A stretch of DNA of 64,000 nucleotides, from contig JAKOZG010000013.1 of the NCBI GenBank assembly GCA_029780115.1, positions 1 through 64,000 of the forward strand, written 5' to 3'. The stretch is from Thermotogota bacterium. Its GTDB lineage: Bacteria; Thermotogota; Thermotogae; Petrotogales; Petrotogaceae. Shown here in pieces: positions 56,953 through 64,000 of this stretch (position 1 is the first letter of the stretch; each line of letters starts with the position of its first letter). The position numbers were made by a program, and so were the translations under genes. The notes beneath the pieces were generated by a model. That model did not search any database, was not told where the DNA came from, and saw only the letters and a program-made list of their open reading frames with translations.

Positions 56953-57978
56953 ATGAAAAAAATTTTATTAGTAGGTTATTATGGATACAAAAATTATGGC
57001 GATGATCTTCTATTAAATAGTTTCTTAAAGATTTTTGACGAAATGAAGTTTGATGGAGTGATTCTACTACCATTAGAAAATAAATTAGAATTCAGTAGTA
57101 ATTATACATTTGATATACAAATCGTTCCGAGGTTCAATTTATACGAAATAAAAAAAGCTATTAAAGAGTCTGACTTAGTTGTTTTTGGAGGAGGTAATTT
57201 ATTTCAAACAGAGACATCTTATAGGAGTTTCCTTTACTATTACTGCATAGCAAATGTTGCTGCAAAAGAAAACAAAACAATTCTACTACTATCTCAAGGA
57301 TTCGGATCATTTAAAAAAAACAAGGGTGTTAAAAAACTGAAAAAAATTCTTTGTTATCCCAAACTTTATGGCATCCTTAGAGATAAAACTTCATATGAAT
57401 TTGCAACAAAAATCAATAAAAACCTTTCTCTAGGTGTGGATATTGGACCATATGTTTTTTTTGATTACGAGTTCAAAAAAACAGACAAAATTGCGATTTG
57501 CTTAAAAGAAGACCATGATTTAGAACTTCTTATTAGTTTTCTTTCAACGTTTAGTAATTTCACTATATCAACTCTTGCTATAAATGCAAACCAAGATATC
57601 ATGAAAAATTATGATTTCGTGGAAAAAATAAGAAAGAAAACTAACATGAAAGCTGATTTACCTATACACGACTTTCAAAAAATTACAGAAGAAATTGCTC
57701 AATCTAAAATTGTAATTTCTGACAGATTACATAGCTCTTTAGCAGGTATCTTTTTTGAAGCTAAAACACTTACTTACAATAACATAAAAAATCGTAGAGT
57801 TATAAAAAATATTAAGGAAGATTACTCTTTTTTTTACAAAAACACTTTTGAGATACCTTTTTGTTACTACGATTTGATTGATTCTAAGTATGATTTTAAA
57901 AATCTTTCAGCAATTTATAAAGATAAAATAGAAAAAACTGTTTTTGATATCAAAAAACTCATTCAAAGCGTCTTATGA
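56953..57978 (+). CDS. Polysaccharide pyruvyl transferase (CsaB-like)
   Basis: ATG 56953 follows CAAGGAG; an in-frame TTG 18 bases upstream is weaker. The 341-residue protein has GYYGYKNYGDDLLLNS at the N-terminus, VVFGGGNLFQ and a C-terminal SDRLHSSLAGIF, typical of the CsaB/WcaK family that puts ketal pyruvate on cell-wall polysaccharide, often to hold surface-layer proteins. Family members also make secreted polysaccharide. It is divergent from flgB, and its 3' end overlaps the next gene by 20 bases. Confidence 0.85.
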   Translation: MKKILLVGYYGYKNYGDDLLLNSFLKIFDEMKFDGVILLPLENKLEFSSNYTFDIQIVPRFNLYEIKKAIKESDLVVFGGGNLFQTETSYRSFLYYYCIANVAAKENKTILLLSQGFGSFKKNKGVKKLKKILCYPKLYGILRDKTSYEFATKINKNLSLGVDIGPYVFFDYEFKKTDKIAICLKEDHDLELLISFLSTFSNFTISTLAINANQDIMKNYDFVEKIRKKTNMKADLPIHDFQKITEEIAQSKIVISDRLHSSLAGIFFEAKTLTYNNIKNRRVIKNIKEDYSFFYKNTFEIPFCYYDLIDSKYDFKNLSAIYKDKIEKTVFDIKKLIQSVL

Positions 57979-58990
57979 CCATTAGTTCTTCTGAATCTGT
58001 ACATAGTACCAACACAATGTTATTATCAGGAGCTTCAACTGCAATAGGATATTTCTCTGTATCTAAATCTTGATAAATATCCTTATTTTTTATTATGTAT
58101 AACTTATTTTCAATGTGTGAAATGGCGTACAAATATTCTCCATTTGGCGATACAGCAATATCGCTTATCGGAACTTCCTCTAATATTACTGAAGTCTGAC
58201 CAGAAGACAGATCATAATAATAAATTCCTCCCATCAAAGAATTACCCACTATGTTCGCTTTGTAAAGTTCCAGTTTAGTTGTGTATTTCCCAAATTGAGC
58301 AACTTTAGGTTGGTTTTTAAACTCACTTTTATACAAAATTCCGTCATAATATGTGACAAAATAAATAACTCCTTGGTATCCTGCCACATCAACAGGATAA
58401 GAAATATTGTTGTAATTAATTATGTAGCTATTTTGATTTGGAATCAAAAAAAGGAGGTCAGTTAATCGAATATTGTTTTTATAATTTTCAAATAATGGAA
58501 TGAAGACTTGAGTTCCTATATTTCTTATTAAAGGACTATGAACAGGTAATTCTACGGATTTTTTTATAAACATGTTTCTATCTATTAAATAGAATCGATA
58601 AGGATCTGTTGTTACAACATATAAATCATTGTTTATCAGTTTGATGTTAACTGGTTTTGCCTCTAAAAGCAATTTCCTTTCTACTTTATTATTTTTAATC
58701 TTTAATACTTCCCTTTTGTAATTATCAATAACATAAAAAAATTCTCCATCGTAAGCGCCCCCCATGGGGATAGTCGCTTCGGAAAATTCCGACTTTGCTA
58801 AAGTAAATATATCTATAAAACTTACTTTCCCTTCATAATCTGCTACAATTGCATAATTCCTTCCCAAATCAATATGAAAAGCTCTTTTACCTATTTCAAA
58901 TTTAGCCACTTCTAAAAAAATATCATCGGACATCACAATTGATGCAAAAAATACCAAGCTAAAAAATAGAAAAAGTCGTTTTTTAGAAAT
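57959..58990 (-). CDS. Exported beta-propeller-like protein
   Basis: This protein of about 343 residues has a signal peptide (SKKRLFLFFSLVFFASIVMS) and then repeats of short strands like YAIVADYEGKVSFID, FFYVIDNYKREV, LYVVTTDPYRFYLID and SPNGEYLYAIS, which suggest a YVTN/NHL-type propeller. The function is unknown. The frame is open to TTG 59011, but GGAGAGG (plus 58997-59003) sits six bases before an in-frame ATT at 58990, so ATT is my preferred start. It converges with and overlaps the CsaB-like gene by 20 bases. Confidence 0.72.
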   Translation of the reverse strand: MSKKRLFLFFSLVFFASIVMSDDIFLEVAKFEIGKRAFHIDLGRNYAIVADYEGKVSFIDIFTLAKSEFSEATIPMGGAYDGEFFYVIDNYKREVLKIKNNKVERKLLLEAKPVNIKLINNDLYVVTTDPYRFYLIDRNMFIKKSVELPVHSPLIRNIGTQVFIPLFENYKNNIRLTDLLFLIPNQNSYIINYNNISYPVDVAGYQGVIYFVTYYDGILYKSEFKNQPKVAQFGKYTTKLELYKANIVGNSLMGGIYYYDLSSGQTSVILEEVPISDIAVSPNGEYLYAISHIENKLYIIKNKDIYQDLDTEKYPIAVEAPDNNIVLVLCTDSEELMVIRRFE

Positions 58991-59041
58991 TTTAGTCCTC
59001 TCCTTTAACAATATTTTAAATCGAAGAATAACGCTTTGGAA

Positions 59042-59096
59042 AATCTAAGAATCTAATTTCATACTTTTCACGCTTTTTATTAGATTCTCTTAGATT
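59042..59096. repeat. Two-part inverted repeat upstream of the propeller gene
   Basis: AATCTAAG and AATCTAAT (59042-59057) are tandem copies, matched by ATTAGATT (59079-59086) and CTTAGATT (59089-59096) with a two-base bulge and a 21-base loop. It could be a folded leader of the minus-strand gene or a binding site. Confidence 0.6.
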
Positions 59097-59388
59097 ACCA
59101 GGGAAGGTTTCGCCATGTATCTTTTTCTACCAACCTGAAATCAAAAAAAGGAAACGAGGAAATACCGTTTATGCGACCGCTTTAATTCAAATTTTTATTT
59201 TTTAAAATTAAAATTTTTGCTATTATTTCTATTATTAAAATATTATCAACTCTCTTTTAAAGCACAAGAATCTTGTTTCTTTTATTAATAGACTTTAATA
59301 TTTTATCATAAAAAAGGAAAAACTCAACTAAATAAAAACATCTTTGGTTAATCAAACTTCATACCTCTTAATGAGTTATCTAACTAAC

Positions 59389-59417
59389 TTGAATAAACTA
59401 TTAAAAAATGATATAAT
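59389..59417 (+). promoter_or_regulatory. Promoter of the membrane protein gene at 59509
   Basis: TTGAAT (59389-59394) and TATAAT (59412-59417) are 17 bases apart, giving a leader of about 85 bases. Confidence 0.7.
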
Positions 59418-59508
59418 AAAAAATGATAGGCAATTTGTTGCTAAAATGACAGAGTTAAAATGTTTACTGGCTTAACCCTGGCTTAAAAATGCAGAGTGGA
59501 GGAAAAGT

Positions 59509-61497
59509 ATGAAAAAATTAGTCGTAACTATTTTGATGGTAGCGCTATCTTTTACTGTTTTTAGCATTGAAATTGAGACTGTCAAGGATATCTATGTTTC
59601 TCTGATAAGAACTTACAACGGAGAAGAAGGAGAGGTGATAGAGGAGGAATTTCAGGATTTCATGAACGAACTGTATAATCTAGGCTTGTATAGATTTTAT
59701 AGAACTCAAATGATAGGAAGTGCTGAATATATTGACAGACCTACTAATATTCAAACCTATCTTTCTCAAATTTATTCAAATCTCGAACCAAAATTTGAAA
59801 CTATTGAGGAAAAGCTAGCCTTTATAGGATTTCTCGCTTATTTACAATCTGATCTTTCAGGCGATGCAATCACTCAAGAAACAATTAGATCCCTTCCTGC
59901 ATATTTTACCACCGTCCAAAACTATAAGAAAGAATTAGAAAATGATGCTTTAACTTATTTTGGGAATGTGATAATTTTTTCTCTAGGGATTGTTAATGAA
60001 GCGCCTTACACCGCTATTCAGAGATTCCCATCAAACGCTAAGATAGACGATTTGAGTTTTTATATTTACCTTGGAGAACCTGACGAAACAATAGATCAAA
60101 TAATATCTGAAAATAAAGAAAGCATAGAAAACGGCATAAGGCAACTCGCAGAATCAGGTCTCAGTGGAAGACAACTACAGATTGCTATAGACCAACTGTC
60201 ATATAATTATGTTTCTCCTCTACTTAAAGAAGTGGATGATCAAATAAAACAACTCACTCAAATTTTTGTAACTCTTGGAAAAGGAGAAACACACTTAGAA
60301 TTCATACGATTCTTTGTTTATGGTGGAGTAATTTTAATTTCATTTATTTTCTTCAAAAAATATTTGTGGGTTTCTGTTTTAGGCGTTTATTTATGTGAGT
60401 TTTTCTATGTTTTATTCTTTTACAACCCGATTAAAGATATTGTTTCTTCCTTTGCATACGGTAGTTTTATTATCCCGTTTGTGTTTATTTTCTGGTTTGT
60501 GATGTTATGTAGAAGCTTTGGGAAGAAAGTAAAACCTATTATGAAAGCTTTGAATGTTTCAATATTTTTTCTCGCGCTTTTTTTATTTGTATTACCCATG
60601 TACAACTCTCAAGATCTTCTGATGCAAGAAAATCAAGATTTCCATGACTCTATATTCGAAACACAGTTGTTAAATGATGTCGCTTTGTATTCACATTCAC
60701 CTCTTAATAGAGCCAGTGAACAGTTAGTTTCTCTCTTGGGAAACGAATATACTAAAATAAACACATTTTATAGATCTTCTTTTGCCGACTTTTTAAAAGG
60801 CTTAACAAATTCCAATATTGTAAGCCAAATTCAAGCTGATAAACAAAGTGTTAAGGTACAAACCAACCGAGAAGGATTAAAAATTAATAATGTAGAAAGG
60901 TACAGAGGGTTACCAGCTAATTTTTCGAAAGAAATTAATAAAATGGTGACTTATTCTAAGACCTTACAAAAACGTATCAAAAAAGAACTCAATCATTTGG
61001 AAAACAGAATACAAAACGTTATTAAATATTCAGATTCGAAATTTGAAGAGGATGTCAGAAAAACGGTTACATCCGCACTCAAAAAGACAGACTTAACTGA
61101 TCCTCTGATGTCTCAAATAGCTTCATTTTATACATTAGAAAAGGCTGACAAAATTAAATTAAAACCGTTCAATTCGTCATTCGGGACAAAAATTGTAACC
61201 CTGTTTTTTCTAGCTTTTTCTATGTTTCTTATCTTTGAAATAAATATCATGAAATACACTTCAGTTGCTCTAATGTATATTTCTAGTTTTTTAAGCTTTG
61301 TGAAACCACACAAACTCGAAGTAATAAGCCAAAGCGGTTATCCAACTTTAATATCTAAAAATTTTTCTATCAATTATATTTTCGGTGTTTTAATGTTAAT
61401 TATAACAACTATAGCCCTTTTCACTCACTTACTTCACAAAAAAGAAAACCACTCACAACTAGAAGAACATACACAAATCACAAATCTAAGTCAATAA
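59509..61497 (+). CDS. Large membrane protein of unknown function
   Basis: This 662-residue protein has a signal peptide (MKKLVVTILMVALSFTVFS), an extracytoplasmic helical region (about 20-262), a cluster of about four membrane helices (about 263-372), a second extracytoplasmic helical region (about 373-555, with KRIKKELNHLENRIQN) and two or three terminal membrane helices. The second soluble part looks coiled-coil like. No family was recognised. It starts at ATG after GTGGAGGAAAAGT and has its own promoter. It ends about 75 bases before the BMP importer gene. Confidence 0.7.
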   Translation: MKKLVVTILMVALSFTVFSIEIETVKDIYVSLIRTYNGEEGEVIEEEFQDFMNELYNLGLYRFYRTQMIGSAEYIDRPTNIQTYLSQIYSNLEPKFETIEEKLAFIGFLAYLQSDLSGDAITQETIRSLPAYFTTVQNYKKELENDALTYFGNVIIFSLGIVNEAPYTAIQRFPSNAKIDDLSFYIYLGEPDETIDQIISENKESIENGIRQLAESGLSGRQLQIAIDQLSYNYVSPLLKEVDDQIKQLTQIFVTLGKGETHLEFIRFFVYGGVILISFIFFKKYLWVSVLGVYLCEFFYVLFFYNPIKDIVSSFAYGSFIIPFVFIFWFVMLCRSFGKKVKPIMKALNVSIFFLALFLFVLPMYNSQDLLMQENQDFHDSIFETQLLNDVALYSHSPLNRASEQLVSLLGNEYTKINTFYRSSFADFLKGLTNSNIVSQIQADKQSVKVQTNREGLKINNVERYRGLPANFSKEINKMVTYSKTLQKRIKKELNHLENRIQNVIKYSDSKFEEDVRKTVTSALKKTDLTDPLMSQIASFYTLEKADKIKLKPFNSSFGTKIVTLFFLAFSMFLIFEINIMKYTSVALMYISSFLSFVKPHKLEVISQSGYPTLISKNFSINYIFGVLMLIITTIALFTHLLHKKENHSQLEEHTQITNLSQ

Positions 61498-61574
61498 TTA
61501 CAACATAAATATTGCTTTAAACGTTCAAAATGTTTTACAAACACAGAAATCCCTTAAAAGGAGGTATTAAAAGT

Positions 61575-62675
61575 ATGAAAAAACTTTTATCTTTTGTTTT
61601 AATAACTTTATTCGTAGTTAGTAGTTTTGCGTTTAAAGTTATCATGGTTACGGACGTTGGTGGGCTTGGAGACAAATCATTTAACGATGGTGCTTGGGCT
61701 GGCGTATTGATGGCTGAAAGATTACTACCCAATGTAGAAAAAAAGATCATAGTGTCTAACGAACAAACTGATTATATACCAAACTTAGCTCAAGCTGCTA
61801 AAGAAGGTGATGTTGTAATAGGGGTAGGTTTCATGATGGCAGATGCGATATACAACATAGCAACACAATATCCTGATGTTTTTTTCATCGGTATAGATAT
61901 AGATCCTTCCCCTGATCAAGTCATTCCAAAAAACTTAGCTCTTTATTCTTTCAGTGAGCATGAAGCTGGATTTTTGGGAGGATACGTAGCTGCTTCTGTA
62001 ACCAACTCAGGCATACTCGGCTTTGTAGGAGGGCAAGATCTACCGCCTGTTAAAAGATATGAAATAGGCTATAGAGCTGGAGTGGAGGCATACAATCAAT
62101 TACATGACGCAAACGTTAAAGTAATAGTTGGATACACTGGAACCTTTGAAGAGCCTGCAAAAGGCAAACAAATGACACTTTCACAATATGGCAGTGGTGC
62201 AGATATAGTTTTTGCATGTGCTGGCGCAACAGGAAATGGTGTAATTGACGCTGCAAAAGAAACAGGGATGTCTTTCTATAATTTACCTGCTAATGCACCT
62301 TTAGAACAAGTTATAGACAAATATTTTGAAGAAGGAAAAGGTTATTTTGCAATAGGTGTTGACGTTGATCAAGATTATATGGCCCCAGGATACGTTTTAT
62401 TGAGTATAACAAAAAAGATCGATATTGCAACCTATGAAGGAATAAGTAACGCACAATCACCAAGATATTTTCAATCTGGACATAAACTAATGGGTATAGC
62501 AGATGATGGTGTCGGTATTTCTCCAATGAAATATACAAAGGGATTAGTTTCAAACGAGATATTAGCCGAACTAGCCTATTTACAAAAACTTGCTAAAGAA
62601 GGTAGGATCGATATTCCTTCAACAGAAGCAGAATTAGCCACCCTTGATGTAAGCTATATCGAATTTCCGTTTTAA
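61575..62675 (+). CDS. BMP/PnrA-family ABC transporter substrate-binding protein
   Basis: Start ATG 61575 follows AAAGGAGGT; an in-frame start 45 bases upstream lacks one. The 366-residue protein has a signal peptide without lipobox (KKLLSFVLITLFVVSSFAF) and the family pattern VTDVGGLGDKSFNDGAWAG, GVGFMMADAIYN and GFVGGQDLPPVKRYEIGYRAG. BMP/PnrA proteins bind purine nucleosides. The ATPase gene follows after a terminator. Confidence 0.93.
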   Translation: MKKLLSFVLITLFVVSSFAFKVIMVTDVGGLGDKSFNDGAWAGVLMAERLLPNVEKKIIVSNEQTDYIPNLAQAAKEGDVVIGVGFMMADAIYNIATQYPDVFFIGIDIDPSPDQVIPKNLALYSFSEHEAGFLGGYVAASVTNSGILGFVGGQDLPPVKRYEIGYRAGVEAYNQLHDANVKVIVGYTGTFEEPAKGKQMTLSQYGSGADIVFACAGATGNGVIDAAKETGMSFYNLPANAPLEQVIDKYFEEGKGYFAIGVDVDQDYMAPGYVLLSITKKIDIATYEGISNAQSPRYFQSGHKLMGIADDGVGISPMKYTKGLVSNEILAELAYLQKLAKEGRIDIPSTEAELATLDVSYIEFPF

Positions 62676-62698
62676 TTTCATTTAATTAATTTTTAATC

Positions 62699-62740
62699 GA
62701 AGAAAGCGGGGCCTCCCGCTTTCTTCCTATAGTTTTATAT
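62699..62740 (+). terminator. Terminator between the binding-protein and ATPase genes
   Basis: GAAGAAAGCGGG (62699-62710) and CCCGCTTTCTTC (62715-62726) form a perfect 12-base stem with a four-base loop, followed by a moderately T-rich tail. It would favour the binding protein over the membrane parts. Confidence 0.78.
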
Positions 62741-62852
62741 GTTACTTGTAAAGTATGACAATTTAAGTCATATCTTTTTCATTCTTAAACCTTGAAAAAT
62801 AATAAAAGACGATGTAGGAATCAAAACTATACTCAGAAAGGAGGTCGTACTT

Positions 62853-64000
62853 GTGTCAGAAGAAAATATCCAAGAAACACTCAAAGATTATGCCGTATAT
62901 ATGAAAAATATCACAAAAGTTTTTCCAAAGGTAGTAGCAAATGACAACGTAAATTTTGCGGTTAAAAAAGGCGAAATACACGCTTTGATAGGAGAAAACG
63001 GTGCGGGAAAGACTACTTTAATGAATCAATTATATGGGTTATATAAGCCAACGAGCGGCGAAATATACGTATTTGATAAAAAGGTTGATTTTAAAGGCCC
63101 CTCAGACGCTATAAAAGCTGGAATCGGAATGGTTCACCAACATTTTATGCTTGTTGATAATTTAACAGTCGCCGAAAACGTGGTTTTAGGATCAGAACCC
63201 AAAAAAGGTATCTTGTTTGACCTGAAATTTGCGAAAAAAGAAGTTAAGGAATTGTCCGAAAGATATGGTTTGAAGGTAGATGTGGACGCCAAAATTGAAG
63301 ATATTCCTGTTGGAATGCAACAGAGAGTAGAAATTATAAAGACACTCTATAGAGGAGCCGATATCTTAATACTCGATGAACCTACTGCTGTATTAACTCC
63401 ACAAGAAACTAATGAGCTATTTGAAATATTGAGGGCTTTAAAAAATGACGGAAAAACAATAATTTTTATTAGTCACAAGTTAAAAGAAGTTTTAGAGATA
63501 AGCGATACTATTACTGTTATGAGGCTCGGTAAAGTCACAGGAACTGTAAAAACTTCAGAAACAAATGAAAAAGAGCTAGCAAACATGATGGTGGGAAGAA
63601 ATGTCGTTTTAAGTATAGAGAGACCTCCAACTACTCTTGGAAAATCTATAGTAAAAGTTGAAAACATTTGGGTAAAAGATAACAGAAAATTAGATGCAGT
63701 AAAAGATTTATCCTTTGAAATAAAAGAAGGAGAGATATTAGGAATAGCAGGGGTCGCTGGCAATGGTCAAACAGAACTTGCAGAAGCATTGTCAGGCCTT
63801 AGAAAAATTGAAAGTGGTAGTTATATGTTCAATGGAAAAGAAATAACAAATCTATCTGTAAGAGAGATTAGAGAACTAGGAATAAGTCATATTCCAGAAG
63901 ACAGACAAAGAAGAGGTTTAATTCCAGAATTTCCTGTTTATTTCAATCTTATATTAAGTCAACATTATAAAGAACCGTTTGCAAATCGTGGATTTCTAAA
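62853..64000 (+). CDS. Nucleoside-type ABC transporter ATP-binding protein (partial)
   Basis: The frame begins at GTG 62853, seven bases after AAAGGAGGT, and runs off the end of the window, so the C-terminus is missing. The first ATPase domain has GENGAGKTTLMNQLYG (near residue 50), the signature VGMQQRVEIIKTLYRG and Walker B ILILDEPTAVLTPQE. A second ATPase domain starts near residue 265 with FEIKEGEILGIAGVAGNGQTE. Double-ATPase proteins of this type energise the BMP importer and are followed by two permease genes, which are presumably just outside. Confidence 0.94.
   Translation, partial: MSEENIQETLKDYAVYMKNITKVFPKVVANDNVNFAVKKGEIHALIGENGAGKTTLMNQLYGLYKPTSGEIYVFDKKVDFKGPSDAIKAGIGMVHQHFMLVDNLTVAENVVLGSEPKKGILFDLKFAKKEVKELSERYGLKVDVDAKIEDIPVGMQQRVEIIKTLYRGADILILDEPTAVLTPQETNELFEILRALKNDGKTIIFISHKLKEVLEISDTITVMRLGKVTGTVKTSETNEKELANMMVGRNVVLSIERPPTTLGKSIVKVENIWVKDNRKLDAVKDLSFEIKEGEILGIAGVAGNGQTELAEALSGLRKIESGSYMFNGKEITNLSVREIRELGISHIPEDRQRRGLIPEFPVYFNLILSQHYKEPFANRGFL

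Larger units (their letters stand above)
59012..59508. other. Long intergenic region with inverted repeat and promoter
   Basis: Nearly 500 bases without a gene. It holds the stem at 59042-59096, a shorter AGGTT/AACCT stem (59105-59109, 59132-59136) and a promoter at 59389-59417. The middle is very AT-rich. No known RNA family was recognised. Confidence 0.55.

Noticed and set aside
59012-59200. c-di-GMP or other known riboswitch
   Set aside because: The conserved cores of the classes I can recall were not found on either strand.

Overview
The window looks like chromosome from a member of the Thermotogota, most likely the Petrotogaceae (Petrotoga or a close relative). The DNA is visibly AT-rich. 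Several gene architectures point to this phylum: an ABC transporter with a very large MalG, a phosphoglycerate kinase whose 3' end runs by a -1 frame change into triosephosphate isomerase, an LptF-type permease fused to an LptD-like barrel, a ThrRS-like/uridine-kinase protein, and flagellar plus diderm (outer-membrane) genes. No plasmid, phage or CRISPR locus was seen. The only mobile DNA is the right end of an IS200/IS605-type element at 1-200.

Layout. 1-200: end of an IS605-like element with a broken tnpB tail and a run of hairpins. 211-4530: lnt (-), 5-formyl-THF cyclo-ligase (+) and dnaK (+) with a palindrome-rich promoter. 4538-20899: a long minus-strand block that runs asnS, ruvB, yggS, yggT, nadK, a PhoU-like gene, the lptF-lptD fusion, a family-4 uracil-DNA glycosylase, smc, ogt, nicotinate phosphoribosyltransferase, a DUF3307 membrane protein and an enolase-superfamily protein. 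21050-24770: tRNA-Ala, guaB, acylphosphatase and polX (+). 24865-27453: a small outer-membrane-type protein (-), tRNA-Thr, tRNA-Gly and the TGS/kinase gene. 27484-33341: malE-malF-malG (-) with a LacI-type operator and an internal terminator. 33467-36730: oadA, queT and a secreted helical protein (-). 37069-38247: a small unknown gene and a GNAT enzyme. 38369-41517: glycolytic cluster gap-pgk-tpi (-). 41561-45455: ybaB (-) and a polar amino-acid ABC transporter (+). 45479-51924: argS, rlmD-like, aminotransferase, MutL/GlmL-like and nfo (+). 51931-54454: tRNA-Val and rbfA-truB-ribF (-). 54667-56837: flgB-flgC-fliE and an HDOD gene (-). 56953-61497: a CsaB-like transferase, an exported propeller protein and a large unknown membrane protein. 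61575-64000: a BMP-family nucleoside-type ABC importer whose ATPase gene runs off the window.

How the genes work together. Sugar uptake (malEFG) feeds the gap-pgk-tpi glycolytic block and oadA. BMP and amino-acid importers bring in nucleosides and amino acids. DNA maintenance is spread over udg-smc-ogt, ruvB, polX and nfo. Envelope genes (lnt, lptF/D fusion, csaB-like, small OMP) fit a diderm cell with an outer sheath. The most striking items are the A_AAA_AAC slippery heptamer at the pgk stop, which is needed to make an intact TIM, the one-piece LptF-LptD protein with an internal signal-like helix, an enolase-superfamily enzyme that lacks both catalytic lysines, and two genes whose Shine-Dalgarno spacing points to ATT start codons. 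All calls come from reading the sequence without database searches.
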